Positions 1 through 11,591 of a stretch of 64,000 bases of DNA are shown piece after piece; the stretch's first letter is position 1; each line of letters starts with the position of its first letter. The notes beneath the pieces are model-generated. The model did not search any database, had not been told where the DNA came from, and worked only from the letters and a program-made list of their open reading frames with translations. A program made the translations under genes and the position numbers. This DNA is from Rutidosis leptorrhynchoides (lineage: Eukaryota; Streptophyta; Magnoliopsida; Asterales; Asteraceae): the NCBI RefSeq assembly GCF_046630445.1, contig NC_092338.1, forward strand, positions 149,406,501 through 149,470,500, in the 5' to 3' direction.

Positions 1-1752
1 GTCATTTCAGTCGAAAGAACGACGTCTAGATGACCATTTTAGAAAACATACTTCCACTTTGAGTTTAACCATAATTTTTGGATATAGTTTCATGTTCATA
101 ATAAAACTCATTTTCTCAGAATAACAACTTTTAAATCAAAGTTTATCATAGTTTTTAATTAACTAACCCAAAACAGCCCGTGGTGTTACTACGACGGCGT
201 AAATCCGGTTTTACGGTGTTTTTCGTGTTTCCAGGTTTTAAATCATTAAGTTAGCATATCATATAGATATAGAACATGTGTTTAGTTAATTTTAAAAGTC
301 AAGTTAGAAGGATTAACTTTTGTTTGCGAACAAGTTTAGAATTAACTAAACTATGTTCTAGTGATTACGAGTTTAAACCTTCGAATAAGATAGTTTTATA
401 TATATGAATCGAATGATGTTATGAACATCATTACTACCTCAAGTTTAGTAGGTAAACCTACTGGAAGTGAAAAGAAATGATCTAGCTTCAAAGGATCTTG
501 GATGGCTTGAAAGTTCTTGAAGTAGGATCATGACACAAAAACAAGTTCAAGTAAGATTTTTGCTCGAATTAAGATAGTTTATAGTTATAGAAATTGAATC
601 AAAGTTTGAATATGAATATTACCTTGAATAAGAAAGATAACCTACTGTATATAACAAAGGTTTCTTGATCTTAGATGATTACTTGGAATGGATTAGAAAG
701 CTTGGAAGTAAATTAGTAAACTTGAAGGGATTTTTGAAGTATTCTTGAAGTGTTCTTCCTATGATGATTATAGCTTGATTCTTGAAGTGATTTTTGATGA
801 AGATGATGATTAACTACTGGAAAAATACGTTCATAATAGTGTGGGTGTGTTGAGAGAGAATTAGAAAGAGATTTGGAAGTGAAATGGAGTGAATGATGAG
901 TGTTAATTGGTGAGTGGTGAGTGGGGTTAAAAGGAGTCTAGTTAGTTGACTAGCTCATGGTAGAAGTTAAAATTGATTAGTCATACATGACATAATCAAG
1001 AGTGGAATCCCATGCTAGTTCCTATTGGTATATACCCATAGTAAGTACGTTTTGAAGCTGTGTATAATACGGGTAAGAATACGACTAGAATTCTTGATGA
1101 AAGAAAAGAATGGGAAAGTAACTGTAACCATTTTCGTTAAGTATGAGTGTTTTGATATATGTCTTGAAGTCTTCCAAAAGTATTTTAATACATCTAAATA
1201 CACTACATGTATATACATTTTAACGGAGTCGTTAAGTCATCGTTAGTCGTTACATGTAAGTGTTGTTTTGAAACCTTTAAGTTAACGATCTCAATTAATA
1301 TTGTTAACCCATTGTTTATTATATCTAATGAGATGTTAAATTATTATATTATCATGATATTATGATATATTAATATATCTTAATATGATATATATACATT
1401 TAAATGTCGTTACAACGATAATCGTTACATATATGTCTCGTTTCGAAATCCTTAAGTTAGTAGTCTTGTTTATATGTATATAACTCATTGTTAATATAAT
1501 TATGGAGATACTTACTTATCATAATCTCATATTAACCATATGTATATCCATATATATATCATCATGTCGTTTTTACAAGTTTTAACGTTCGTGAATCGCC
1601 GGTCAACTTGGGTGGTCAATTGTCTTTATGAAACATATTTCAATTAATCAAGTCTTAACAAGTTTGATTGCTTAATATGTTGGAAACATTTAATCATGTA
1701 AATATCAATCTCAATTAATATATATAAACATGGAAAAGTTCGGGTCACTACA
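1..1752 (-). repeat. 3' LTR of element T, truncated by window start
   Basis: Position 1 aligns with 9840 and the match runs without gaps to 1752/11591. I counted 10 differences (for example at 181, 440, 471, 796, 829, 1090, 1396, 1531 and two near 1625-1675). The short ORFs at 1015-1246 occur in both LTR copies and have no recognisable product. Confidence 0.95.
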
Positions 1753-1790
1753 GTACCTACCCGTTAAATAAATTTCGTCCCGAAATTTTA
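1753..1790 (-). other. Polypurine tract and adjacent hairpin of element T
   Basis: In element sense the purine-rich stretch ACGGGTAGGTAC abuts the 3' LTR start and would prime plus-strand DNA synthesis. Just beside it, AAATTTCG (1770-1777) and CGAAATTT (1781-1788) form an 8-bp stem with a TCC loop. The end of the original pol frame (stop at 1788-1790) lies within this hairpin. Confidence 0.75.
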
Positions 1791-1847
1791 AGCTGTTGAA
1801 GGTGTTGACGAATCTTCTGGAAATAGATACGGGTATTTCTTCTTCAT

Positions 1848-2435
1848 CTAATCTTCACGCTCCCAGGTGAACTCGGGTCCTCTACAAGCATTCCATCGAA
1901 CCTTAACAATTGGTATCTTGTTTTGCTTAAGTCTTTTAACCTCACGATCCATTATTTCGACGGGTTCTTCGATGAATTGGAGTTTTTCATTGATTTGGAT
2001 TTCATCTAACGGAATAGTGAGATCTTCTTTAGCAAAACATTTCTTCAAATTCGAGACGTGGAAAGTGTTATGTACAGCCGCGAGTTGTTGAGGTAACTCA
2101 AGTCGGTAAGCTACTGGTCCGACACGATCAATAATCTTGAATGGTCCAATATACCTTGGATTTAATTTCCCTCGTTTACCAAATCGAACAACGCCTTTCC
2201 AAGGTGCAACTTTAAGCATGACCATCTCTCCAATTTCAAATTCTATATCTTTTCTTTTAATGTCAGCGTAGCTCTTTTGTCGACTTTGGGCGGTTTTCAA
2301 CCGTTGTTGAATTTGGATGATCTTCTCGGTAGTTTCTTGTATAATCTCTGGACCCGTAATCTGTCTATCCCCCACTTCACTCCAACAAATCGGAGACCTA
2401 CACTTTCTACCATAAAGTGCTTCAAACGGCGCCAT
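1848..2435 (-). CDS. Element T pol, downstream part: integrase C-terminal region after an in-frame stop
   Basis: This 195-residue frame has the same phase as the main gag-pol frame and is separated from it by one TGA at 2526-2528, so it is the tail of the same polyprotein. It contains the late integrase segment ([15 protein letters not shown]), the GPFKI...YRLELP linker typical of integrase C-terminal domains, and a short chromodomain-like end with [12 protein letters not shown]. The frame closes at a TAG (1848-1850). Reading on in the same phase gives a lysine- and proline-rich tail to a TAA at 1788-1790, so the TAG also looks premature. This part would not be made without readthrough. Confidence 0.85.
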   Translation of the reverse strand: MAPFEALYGRKCRSPICWSEVGDRQITGPEIIQETTEKIIQIQQRLKTAQSRQKSYADIKRKDIEFEIGEMVMLKVAPWKGVVRFGKRGKLNPRYIGPFKIIDRVGPVAYRLELPQQLAAVHNTFHVSNLKKCFAKEDLTIPLDEIQINEKLQFIEEPVEIMDREVKRLKQNKIPIVKVRWNACRGPEFTWERED

Positions 2436-2525
2436 CTCAATGCTTGAATGGTAGCTGTTGTTGTAGGAAAATTCTGCTAACGGTAGATGTCGATCCCAAC
2501 TGTTTCCGAAATCAATAACACATGC

Positions 2526-5500
2526 TCATAGCATGTCTTCAAGCGTTTGTATCGTCCTTTCGCTCTGCCCATCAGTTTGTGGATGATAGGCAGTATTCAT
2601 GTCTAGACGAGTTCCTAATGCTTGCTGTAATGTCTGCCAGAATCTTGAAATAAATCTGCCATCCCTATCAGAGATAATAGAGATTGGTATTCCATGTCTG
2701 GAGACGACTTCCTTCAAATACAGTCGTGCTAACTTCTCCATCTTGTCATCTTCTCTTATTGGCAGAAAGTGTGCTGATTTGGTGAGACGATCAACTATTA
2801 CCCAAATAGTATCAAAACCACTTGCAGTCCTTGGCAATTTAGTGATGAAATCCATGGTAATGTCTTCCCATTTCCATTCTGGGATTTCGGGTTGTTGAGG
2901 TAGACCTGATGGTTTTTGATTCTCAGCTTTGACCTTAGAACACGTCAAACATTCTCCTACATATTTAGCAACATCGGCTTTCATACCCGGCCACCAAAAA
3001 TGTTTCTTGAGATCCTTGTACATCTTCCCCGTTCCAGGATGTATTGAGTATCTGGTTTTATGAGCTTCTCTAAGTACCATTTCTCTCATATCTCCAAATT
3101 TTGGTACCCAAATCCTTTCAGCCCTATACCGGGTTCCGTCTTCCCGAATATTAAGATGCTTCTCCGATCCTTTGGGTATTTCATCCTTTAAATTTCCTTC
3201 TTTTAAAACTCCTTGTTGCGCCTCCTTTATTTGAGTAGTAAGGTTATTATGAATCATTATATTCATAGATTTTACTCGAATGGGTTCTCTGTCCTTCCTG
3301 CTCAAGGCATCGGCTACCACATTTGCCTTTCCCGGGTGGTAACGAATCTCAAAGTCGTAATCATTCAATAATTCAATCCACCTACGCTGCCTCATATTCA
3401 GTTGTTTCTGATTAAATATGTGTTGAAGACTTTTGTGGTCAGTATATATAATACTTTTGACCCCATATAAGTAGTGCCTCCAAGTCTTTAATGCAAAAAC
3501 AACCGCGCCTAATTCCAAATTATGCGTCGTATAATTTTGTTCGTGAATCTTCAATTGTCTAGACGCATAAGCAATCACCTTCGTTCGTTGCATTAATACA
3601 CAACCGAGACCTTGCTTTGAAGCATCACAATAAATCACAAAATCATCATTCCCTTCAGGCAATGACAATATAGGTGCCGTAGTTAGCTTTTTCTTCAATA
3701 ATTGAAACGCTTTCTCTTGTTCATCATTCCATTCAAATTTCTTCCCTTTATGCGTTAATGCAGTCAAGGGTTTTGCTATTCTGGAAAAGTCTTGGATGAA
3801 CCTTCTGTAGTAACCAGCTAGTCCTAAAAACTGGCGTATGTGTTTCGGAGTTTTCGGGGTTTCCCACTTTTCAACAGTTTCTATCTTTACCGGATCCACC
3901 TTAATACCTTCTTTGTTCACTATGTGACCTAGGAAATGAACTTCTTCCAACCAAAATGCACACTTTGAAAACTTAGCGTACAATTCTTCCTTCCTCAATA
4001 CTTCTAACACCTTTCTCAAATGTTCACCGTGTTCTTGGTCATTCTTTGAGTAAATAAGTATGTCATCAATGAAAACAATGACAAACTTGTCAAGGTATGG
4101 TCCACACACTCGGTTCATAAGGTCCATGAACACAGCTGGTGCATTAGTTAAACCAAACGGCATGACCATAAACTCGTAATGACCGTAACGTGTTCTAAAA
4201 GCAGTCTTTGGAATATCATCTTCTTTCACCCGCATTTGATGATACCCGGAACGTAAGTCAATCTTTGAATAAACAGACGAGCCTTGTAGTTGATCAAATA
4301 AGTCGTCGATTCTCGGTAGTGGGTAGCGGTTCTTGATGGTAAGTTTGTTCAACTCTCGGTAGTCGATACACAACCTGAATGTACCATCTTTCTTCTTGAC
4401 AAACAAAACAGGAGCTCCCCACGGTGATGTGCTTGGTCGAATGAAACCATGCTCTAAAAGTTCTTGTAATTGGCTTTGTAATTCTTTCATCTCGCTGGGT
4501 GCGAGTCTGTAAGGAGCACGAGCTATTGGTGCAGCTCCTGGTACAAGATCTATTTGAAATTCAACGGATCGATGTGGGGGTAATCCCGGTAATTCTTTCG
4601 GAAATACATCGGGAAATTCTTTTGCGATGGGAACATCATTGATGCTCTTTTCTTCAGTTTGTACTTTCTCAACGTGTGCTAGAACAGCATAGCAACCTTT
4701 TCTTATTAGTTTTTGTGCCTTCAAATTACTAATAAGATGTAGCTTCGTGTTGCCCTTTTCTCCGTACACCATTAAGGGTTTTCCTTTTTCTCGTATAATG
4801 CGAATTGCATTTTTGTAACAAACGATCTCTGCTTTCACTTCTTTCAACCAGTCCATACCGATTATCACATCAAAACTCCCTAACTCTACTGGTATCAAAT
4901 CAATCTTAAATGTTTCGCTAACCAGTTTAATTTCTCGATTCCGACATATATTATCTGCTGAAATTAATTTACCATTTGCTAATTCGAGTAAAAATTTACT
5001 ATCCAAAGGCGTCAATGGACAACTTAATTTAGCACAAAAATCTCTACTCATATAGCTTCTATCCGCACCCGAATCAAATAAAACGTAAGCAGATTTATTG
5101 TCAATAAGAAACGTACCCGTAACAAGCTCCGGGTCTTCCTGTGCCGCCGCATTAATATTGAAAACTCTTCCGCGGCCTTGTCCATTCGTGTTCTCCTGGT
5201 TCGGGCAATTTCTAATAATGTGGCCCGGTTTTCCACATTTATAACAAACTACATTGGCATAACTTGCTCCGACACTACTTGCTCCGCCATTACTCGTTCC
5301 GACACCATTTGTTCCTTTCGTTCTATTAACCCCTGGTCCGTAGACCTCACACTTCGCCGCGCTATGACCATTTCTTTTACACTTGTTGCAAAATTTGGTG
5401 CAGAACTCCGAGTGATACTTTTCACACCTTTGGCATAGCTGCTTCTGATTGTTGTTGTTGTTGCGGTTATTATTGTTGTTGGGATGATTGTTGTAGTTGC

Positions 5501-6356
5501 TGTTGTTGTTGTTGTTGTTGTTGGGCCGTTTGTTGTAGTTGCGATTGATGTTGCGATTGTTGGGATAATTGTTGCGATTATTGTTGTAATTGCTGTTGTT
5601 GTTGTATTGGTGATTCTTATCACCGTTTTCCTCCCACTTTCTTTTGACTTGTTTCACATTGGCCTCTTCAGCAGTCTGTTCTTTAATTCTTTCTTCAATC
5701 TGGTTCACTAGTTTGTGAGCCATTCTACATGCCTGTTGTATGGAGGCGGGCTCGTGTGAACTTATATCTTCTTGGATTCTTTCCGGTAATCCTTTCACAA
5801 ACGCGTCGATCTTCTCTTCCTCATCTTCGAATGCTCCCGGACACAATAGGCACAATTCTGTGAATCGTCTTTCGTACGTGGTAATATCAAATCCTTGGGT
5901 TCGTAACCCTCTAAGTTCTGTCTTGAGCTTATTGACCTCGGTTCTGGGACGGTACTTCTCGTTCATCAAGTGCTTGAATGCTGACCACGGTAGTGCGTAT
6001 GCATCGTCTTGTCCCACTTGCTCTAGATAGGTATTCCACCATGTTAACGCAGAACCTGTGAAGGTATGCGTAGCGTACTTTACTTTGTCCTCTTCAGTAC
6101 ACTTACTTATGGCAAACACCGATTCGACCTTCTCGGTCCACCGTTTCAATCCGATCGGTCCTTCGGTTCCATCAAATTCCAAAGGTTTGCAGGCAGTGAA
6201 TTCTTTGTAGGTACATCCTACACGATTTCCTGTACTGCTAGAACTAAGGTTATTGTTGGTATGTAGCGCAGCCTGTACTGCGGCTATGTTTGAAGCTAGA
6301 AAAGTACGGAATTCCTCTTCATTCATATTCACGGTGTGTCGAGTAGTCGGTGCCAT
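2526..6356 (-). CDS. Element T gag-pol polyprotein, main frame (gag, protease, RT, RNase H, integrase core)
   Basis: Gag packages RNA; pol supplies protease, reverse transcriptase, RNase H and integrase. I choose the ATG at 6356 (MAPTTRHT...); an ATG 12 codons upstream at 6392 is also in frame. In order: retrotransposon gag domain ([11 protein letters not shown], then the [10 protein letters not shown] area), an asparagine-rich low-complexity stretch coded around 5440-5600, a cysteine-rich zinc knuckle pair including [14 protein letters not shown], aspartic protease DSGA (about 5075), RT with FIDDILIYS (about 4060), RNase H with DASKQGLG and YTDHKSLQ, an integrase zinc module (H-H-C-C near 3050-2940) and DDE core motifs ([12 protein letters not shown]). 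It is truncated by TGA at 2526-2528 within the integrase. One frame covers gag and pol, as in many plant chromoviruses. Confidence 0.93.
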   Translation of the reverse strand: MAPTTRHTVNMNEEEFRTFLASNIAAVQAALHTNNNLSSSSTGNRVGCTYKEFTACKPLEFDGTEGPIGLKRWTEKVESVFAISKCTEEDKVKYATHTFTGSALTWWNTYLEQVGQDDAYALPWSAFKHLMNEKYRPRTEVNKLKTELRGLRTQGFDITTYERRFTELCLLCPGAFEDEEEKIDAFVKGLPERIQEDISSHEPASIQQACRMAHKLVNQIEERIKEQTAEEANVKQVKRKWEENGDKNHQYNNNSNYNNNRNNYPNNRNINRNYNKRPNNNNNNNSNYNNHPNNNNNRNNNNNQKQLCQRCEKYHSEFCTKFCNKCKRNGHSAAKCEVYGPGVNRTKGTNGVGTSNGGASSVGASYANVVCYKCGKPGHIIRNCPNQENTNGQGRGRVFNINAAAQEDPELVTGTFLIDNKSAYVLFDSGADRSYMSRDFCAKLSCPLTPLDSKFLLELANGKLISADNICRNREIKLVSETFKIDLIPVELGSFDVIIGMDWLKEVKAEIVCYKNAIRIIREKGKPLMVYGEKGNTKLHLISNLKAQKLIRKGCYAVLAHVEKVQTEEKSINDVPIAKEFPDVFPKELPGLPPHRSVEFQIDLVPGAAPIARAPYRLAPSEMKELQSQLQELLEHGFIRPSTSPWGAPVLFVKKKDGTFRLCIDYRELNKLTIKNRYPLPRIDDLFDQLQGSSVYSKIDLRSGYHQMRVKEDDIPKTAFRTRYGHYEFMVMPFGLTNAPAVFMDLMNRVCGPYLDKFVIVFIDDILIYSKNDQEHGEHLRKVLEVLRKEELYAKFSKCAFWLEEVHFLGHIVNKEGIKVDPVKIETVEKWETPKTPKHIRQFLGLAGYYRRFIQDFSRIAKPLTALTHKGKKFEWNDEQEKAFQLLKKKLTTAPILSLPEGNDDFVIYCDASKQGLGCVLMQRTKVIAYASRQLKIHEQNYTTHNLELGAVVFALKTWRHYLYGVKSIIYTDHKSLQHIFNQKQLNMRQRRWIELLNDYDFEIRYHPGKANVVADALSRKDREPIRVKSMNIMIHNNLTTQIKEAQQGVLKEGNLKDEIPKGSEKHLNIREDGTRYRAERIWVPKFGDMREMVLREAHKTRYSIHPGTGKMYKDLKKHFWWPGMKADVAKYVGECLTCSKVKAENQKPSGLPQQPEIPEWKWEDITMDFITKLPRTASGFDTIWVIVDRLTKSAHFLPIREDDKMEKLARLYLKEVVSRHGIPISIISDRDGRFISRFWQTLQQALGTRLDMNTAYHPQTDGQSERTIQTLEDML

Positions 6357-6470
6357 TTCCTTCAAAATAGTCAAATGGAACAAGTTAATCATACAGAATA
6401 TTAAGAGTAGTTAATAGTATTTCGTAGCATAATATGAACTCATTTATAAAAGCTTTTTCTTCATATTAGC

Positions 6471-6509
6471 GTTTTATAAGTTTAAATTCGGGTAGTACCT
6501 ACCCGTTAA
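6471..6509 (-). other. Second polypurine-tract-like motif with triloop hairpin, between the F-box ORF and gag of T
   Basis: The 16 bases at 6494-6509 are identical to 1752-1767, the polypurine tract next to the 3' LTR. In element sense it is followed by ACCCGAATTT, close to the LTR start (GACCCGAACTTT) but lacking about six bases. CGGGTAG (6489-6495) and CTACCCG (6499-6505) form a 7-bp stem around TAC. It may be a scar of an old LTR junction or an internal priming site; which one is inference. Confidence 0.6.
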
Positions 6510-6697
6510 GTTCATACTTAGTAGCTAATATACAATTCAACTACTACAATTCTATATGAAAAACTGATTATAATTATATTTCGCGTTCAAACTTTTATAC
6601 AATATTTTACAAACTTACAATACCACTTATTTTACATAAAGCATGAAATATAGCAGACAATAACTTTGATACAAGATAGTTGTGAAGATAATTCTAG

Positions 6698-7381
6698 CTA
6701 GTACACAAGTTGTTCAGCAAAGGCAATAAAGACACGTAATTCATACGTCCAGAAACAAGTCATGCATTCTGGTTTTACTAGGACTACTTCCCATCCTTGG
6801 TCTTGTGGAACATAACCGTTATGGCCGTTGATAAGACAGCGTGTTGTAACATCGTCAAAGGGACGAGGGTTACGTAATGTCCAACAGTCCCGTAACAATC
6901 TAAAAACCTCATTTCTTACCCCAATTACCGACTCCGTCACTTGTGGAAACGTTTTGTTTAATAGTTGTAGCCCGATGTTCTTGTTCTCACTTTGGTGAGA
7001 AGCGAACATTACTAATCCGTAAGCATAACATGCTTCTTTATGTTGCATGTTAGCCGCTTTTTCTAAATCACGAAGTCCAATATTCGGATATATTGAGTCA
7101 AAATAATTTCTTAACCCATTGCGTAAAATAGCATTTGGGTTCCCCGCAATATATGCGTCAAAGTAAACACATCGTAACTTATGGATTTCCCAATGTGATA
7201 TCCCCCATATTTCGAACGAAAGCCTTTTATAAACCAAGGTATTCTTGGAACGTTCTTCGAATGTCTTACAAACTGATCTCGCCTTAAATAGTTGTGCCGA
7301 AGAATTCTGACCAACTCTAGACAAGATTTCATCAATCATGTCTCCGGGTAGGTCTCTTAAAATATTGGGTTGTCTATCCAT
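6698..7381 (-). CDS. F-box protein carried inside element T
   Basis: This 227-residue frame starts MDRQPNILRDLPGDMIDEIL and has an F-box at about residues 8-50 (LPGDMIDEILSRV, then VCKTFEERSK, then LVYKRLSF). F-box proteins link substrates to SCF ubiquitin ligases through Skp1. The middle (GNPNAILRNGLRNYF, then LRDLEKAANMQHKEACYAYG) resembles the Sel1-like stretch of the plant F-box group typified by At2g35280/At1g67623 (recalled family knowledge). The end has a CMTC pair. It lies on the same strand as gag-pol, inside the LTRs, 305 bp upstream of the gag reading frame and 137 bp downstream of the acidic ORF. It has no intron and is open although pol is broken. It is likely a captured host gene. 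Whether it is expressed or functional is unknown. Confidence 0.82.
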   Translation of the reverse strand: MDRQPNILRDLPGDMIDEILSRVGQNSSAQLFKARSVCKTFEERSKNTLVYKRLSFEIWGISHWEIHKLRCVYFDAYIAGNPNAILRNGLRNYFDSIYPNIGLRDLEKAANMQHKEACYAYGLVMFASHQSENKNIGLQLLNKTFPQVTESVIGVRNEVFRLLRDCWTLRNPRPFDDVTTRCLINGHNGYVPQDQGWEVVLVKPECMTCFWTYELRVFIAFAEQLVY

Positions 7382-7518
7382 TTTGTGTTTTTATACTGTA
7401 AAATAGACAAGAGTTAGATTCATAAAAAAAATACTTATTAATACAAGCAATTTTTACATATATCATAAAGCATAAGCACACTACATTACATATATTATAC
7501 CACACGAATACAACTATC

Positions 7519-8133
7519 TTATTCCGACTCGCTTGTTTCTTCTTCTTTGGTTTTGGTTCGTTTTCCCAAGTTTCTAGGGATATATGATGTTCCCCTAATA
7601 CGAGCCGTTATTTTCCACATTGGTTTAGAAAAACCTGGTGGTTTAGAGGTTCCCGGGTCATTGTTACAACTTAAGGACTTCGGGGGTTGACGATACATAT
7701 AAAGTTCATCGGGGTTGGAATTAGATTTCTCTATTTTTATGCCCTTTCCCTTATTATTTTCTTTTGCCTTTTTAAATTCAGTTGGGGTAATTTCTATAAC
7801 ATCACCGGAATTCTCGTCGGAATACGATTCATCGGAGAATTGGTAATCCTCCCAATATTTTGCTTCCTTAGCGGAAACACCATTGACCATAATTAACCTT
7901 GGTCGGTTGGTTGAGGATTTTCTTTTACTTAACCGTTTTATTATTTCCCCCACCGGTTCTATTTCTTCATCCGGTTCCGATTCTTCTTCCGGTTCCGATT
8001 CTTCTTCTGGTTCCGACTCTTCTTCCGGTTCCTCTTCGGGAACTTGTGAATCAGTCCACGAATCATTCCAATTTACATTTGACTCTTCATTATTATTAGG
8101 TGAGTCAATGGGACTTGTTCTAGAGGTAGACAT
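7519..8133 (-). CDS. Acidic low-complexity protein of unknown function in element T
   Basis: This frame encodes 204 residues beginning MSTSRTSPIDSPNNNEES. Residues about 32-62 are an acidic tandem repeat of PEEESE-type units, followed by a basic patch (IKRLSKRKSS), then another acidic serine-rich stretch. The C-terminal third is rich in proline, lysine and arginine (PPKSL, GKRTKTKEEE). I recognise no domain. It is the first ORF after the primer-binding site, about 195 bp from it, and shares the strand of the F-box ORF and gag. Composition suggests a disordered, possibly nucleic-acid- or chromatin-associated protein, but that is a guess from charge only. The repeat tract could vary in length between copies. 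Confidence 0.6.
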   Translation of the reverse strand: MSTSRTSPIDSPNNNEESNVNWNDSWTDSQVPEEEPEEESEPEEESEPEEESEPDEEIEPVGEIIKRLSKRKSSTNRPRLIMVNGVSAKEAKYWEDYQFSDESYSDENSGDVIEITPTEFKKAKENNKGKGIKIEKSNSNPDELYMYRQPPKSLSCNNDPGTSKPPGFSKPMWKITARIRGTSYIPRNLGKRTKTKEEETSESE

Positions 8134-8328
8134 CTATCACATAATATCAAACGCGTTAAGAGATTAATATATCACATAATATTCACATGTTAAAAATATA
8201 TAGTTTCCAACAAAATTTGTTAAGCAATCATTTTTCAAGTAAACACGGTCGAAGTCCAGACTCACTAATGCATCCTAACAAACTAGATAAGACACACTAA
8301 TGCAAAATTCTGGTTCTCTAAGACCAAC

Positions 8329-8340
8329 GCTCTGATACCA
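8329..8340 (-). other. Primer-binding site of element T (initiator tRNA-Met)
   Basis: Reading on the minus strand this is TGGTATCAGAGC, the usual plant initiator tRNA-Met primer site. It is two bases inside the 5' LTR end at 8343 and fixes element orientation. Confidence 0.93.
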
Positions 8341-8342
8341 AC

Positions 8343-11300
8343 TGAAATGTCCCGTTCTTATTGATTAAAAACGTTCCATATTAATTGATTTCGTTGCGAG
8401 GTTTTGACCTCTATATGAGACGATTTTCAAATACTGCATTCATTTTTAAAACAAACCATAACCTTTATTTCATAAATAAAGGTTTAAAAAGTTTTACGTA
8501 GATTATCAAATAATGATAATCTAAAATATCCTGTTTACACACGACCATTACATAATGGTTTACAATACAAATATGTTACATCGAAATCAGTTTCTTGAAT
8601 GCAGTTTTTACACAATATCGTATAAACATGGACTCCAAATCTTGTCCTTATTTTAGTATGCAACAGCGGAAGCTCTTAATATTCACCTGAGAATAAACAT
8701 GCTTTAAACGTCAACAAAAATGTTGGTGAGTTATAGGTTTAACCTATATATATCAAATCGTAACAATAGACCACAAGATTTCATATTTCAATACACATCC
8801 CATACATAGAGATAAAAATCATTCATATGGTGAACACCTGGTAACCAACATTAACAAGATGCATATATAAGAATATCCCCATCATTCCGGGACACCCTTC
8901 GGATATGATATAAATTTCGAAGTACTAAAGCATCCGGTACTTTGGATGGGGTTTGTTAGGCCCAATAGATCTATCTTTAGGATTCGCGTCAATTAGGGTG
9001 TCTGTTCCCTAATTCTTAGATTACCAGACTTAATAAAAAGGGGCATATTCGATTTCGATAATTCAACCATAGAATGTAGTTTCACGTACTTGTGTCTATT
9101 TTGTAAATCATTTATAAAACCTGCATGTATTCTCATCCCAAAAATATTAGATTTTAAAAGTGGGACTATAACTCACTTTCACAGATTTTTACTTCGTCGA
9201 GAAGTAAGACTTGGCCACTGTTGATTCACGAACCTATAACAATATATACATATATATTAAAGTATGTTCAAAATATATTTACAACACTTTTAATATATTT
9301 TGATGTTTTAAGTTTATTAAGTCAGCTGTCCTCGTTAGTAACCTACAACTAGTTGTCCACAGTTAGATGTACAGAAATAAATCAATAAATATTATCTTGA
9401 ATCAATCCACGACCCAGTGTATACGTATCTCAGTATTGATCACAACTCAAACTATATATATTTTGGAATCAACCTCAACCCTGTATAGCTAACTCCAACA
9501 TTCACATATAGAGTGTCTATAGTTGTTCCGAAATATATATAGATGTGTCGACATGATAGGTCGAAACATTGTATACGTGTCTATGGTATCTCAAGATTAC
9601 ATAATATACAATACAAGTTGATTAAGTTATGGTTGGAATAGATTTGTTACCAATTTTCACGTAGCTAAAATGAGAAAAATTATCCAATCTTGTTTTACCC
9701 ATAACTTCTTCATTTTAAATCCGTTTTGAATGAATCAAATTGCTATGGTTTCATATTGAACTGTATTTTATGAATCTAAACATAAAAAGTATAGGTTTAT
9801 AGTCGGAAAAATAAGTTACAAGTCATTTTTGTAAAGGTAGTCATTTCAGTCGAAAGAACGACGTCTAGATGACCATTTTAGAAAACATACTTCCACTTTG
9901 AGTTTAACCATAATTTTTGGATATAGTTTCATGTTCATAATAAAACTCATTTTCTCAGAATAACAACTTTTAAATCAAAGTTTATCATAGTTTTTAATTA
10001 ACTAACCCAAAACAGCCCGCGGTGTTACTACGACGGCGTAAATCCGGTTTTACGGTGTTTTTCGTGTTTCCAGGTTTTAAATCATTAAGTTAGCATATCA
10101 TATAGATATAGAACATGTGTTTAGTTAATTTTAAAAGTCAAGTTAGAAGGATTAACTTTTGTTTGCGAACAAGTTTAGAATTAACTAAACTATGTTCTAG
10201 TGATTACGAGTTTAAACCTTCGAATAAGATAGTTTTATATATATGAATCGAATGATGTTATGAACATCATTACTACCTAAAGTTTAGTAGGTAAACCTAC
10301 TGGAAGTGACAAGAAATGATCTAGCTTCAAAGGATCTTGGATGGCTTGAAAGTTCTTGAAGTAGGATCATGACACAAAAACAAGTTCAAGTAAGATTTTT
10401 GCTCGAATTAAGATAGTTTATAGTTATAGAAATTGAATCAAAGTTTGAATATGAATATTACCTTGAATAAGAAAGATAACCTACTGTATATAACAAAGGT
10501 TTCTTGATCTTAGATGATTACTTGGAATGGATTAGAAAGCTTGGAAGTAAATTAGTAAACTTGAAGGGATTTTTGAAGTATTCTTGAAGTGTTCTTCCTA
10601 TGATGATTATAGCTTGATTCTTGAAGTGATTTTTAATGAAGATGATGATTAACTACTGGAAAAATACATTCATAATAGTGTGGGTGTGTTGAGAGAGAAT
10701 TAGAAAGAGATTTGGAAGTGAAATGGAGTGAATGATGAGTGTTAATTGGTGAGTGGTGAGTGGGGTTAAAAGGAGTCTAGTTAGTTGACTAGCTCATGGT
10801 AGAAGTTAAAATTGATTAGTCATACATGACATAATCAAGAGTGGAATCCCATGCTAGTTCCTATTGGTATATACCCATAGTAAGTACGTTTTGAAGCTGT
10901 GTATAATACGGGTAAGAATACGACTAGATTTCTTGATGAAAGAAAAGAATGGGAAAGTAACTGTAACCATTTTCGTTAAGTATGAGTGTTTTGATATATG
11001 TCTTGAAGTCTTCCAAAAGTATTTTAATACATCTAAATACACTACATGTATATACATTTTAACGGAGTCGTTAAGTCATCGTTAGTCGTTACATGTAAGT
11101 GTTGTTTTGAAACCTTTAAGTTAACGATCTCAATTAATATTGTTAACCCATTGTTTATTATATCTAATGAGATGTTAAATTATTATATTATCATGATATT
11201 ATGATATATTAATATATCTTAATATGATATATATGCATTTAAATGTCGTTACAACGATAATCGTTACATATATGTCTCGTTTCGAAATCCTTAAGTTAGT

Positions 11301-11591
11301 AGTCTTGTTTATATGTATATAACTCATTGTTAATATAATTATGGAGATACTTACTTATCATAATCTCATGTTAACCATATGTATATCCATATATATATCA
11401 TCATGTCGTTTTTACAAGTTTTAACGTTCGTGAATCGCCGGTCAACTTGGGTGGTCAATTGTCTATATGAAACATATTTCAATTAATCAAGTCTTAACAA
11501 GTTTGATTGCTTAACATGTTGGAAACATTTAATCATGTAAATATCAATCTCAATTAATATATATAAACATGGAAAAGTTCGGGTCACTACA
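8343..11591 (-). repeat. 5' LTR of element T (complete, 3249 bp)
   Basis: It begins TGAAATGTCCC on the plus strand directly after the primer site and ends TCACTACA at 11591, where the match to the left copy stops. Dinucleotide ends are TG...CA. The element promoter and polyadenylation signals should lie here, but I cannot place a TATA box with confidence in such AT-rich sequence. The left third (8343-9839) has no partner in this window because the left LTR is cut. Confidence 0.93.

Larger units (their letters stand above)
1..11591 (-). mobile_element. Element T: Ty3-type (chromovirus, probably Tekay/Del lineage) LTR retrotransposon, left end cut by the window
   Basis: Long direct repeats (1-1752 and 8343-11591) flank an internal region with a primer-binding site complementary to initiator tRNA-Met, extra ORFs, gag-pol and a polypurine tract, all reading on the minus strand. 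Both LTR copies end in TCACTACA on the plus strand, so the element-sense LTR starts TGTAGTGACCC and ends in CA. LTRs above 3 kb and the chromodomain-like pol end fit the Tekay/Del lineage (family knowledge). The two LTRs show 10 substitutions and no length change over 1752 bp, so the insertion is young. The base after the right LTR starts TACTA, the expected target duplication; the other copy is outside the window. Confidence 0.93.

Noticed and set aside
1015..1246. Overlapping 67- and 73-residue frames in LTR T (also at 10854-11085)
   Set aside because: They are mirror-image frames in LTR sequence; their repetition is due to the LTR copies, not coding conservation.
5178..5711. Valine- and isoleucine-rich plus-strand frames over gag of element T
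   Set aside because: Antisense shadows of the asparagine-rich stretch of gag.
6698..7381. F-box ORF as an ordinary host gene beside the element
   Set aside because: It lies between the primer site and gag of a young element with matching LTRs outside it, so it belongs to the element.
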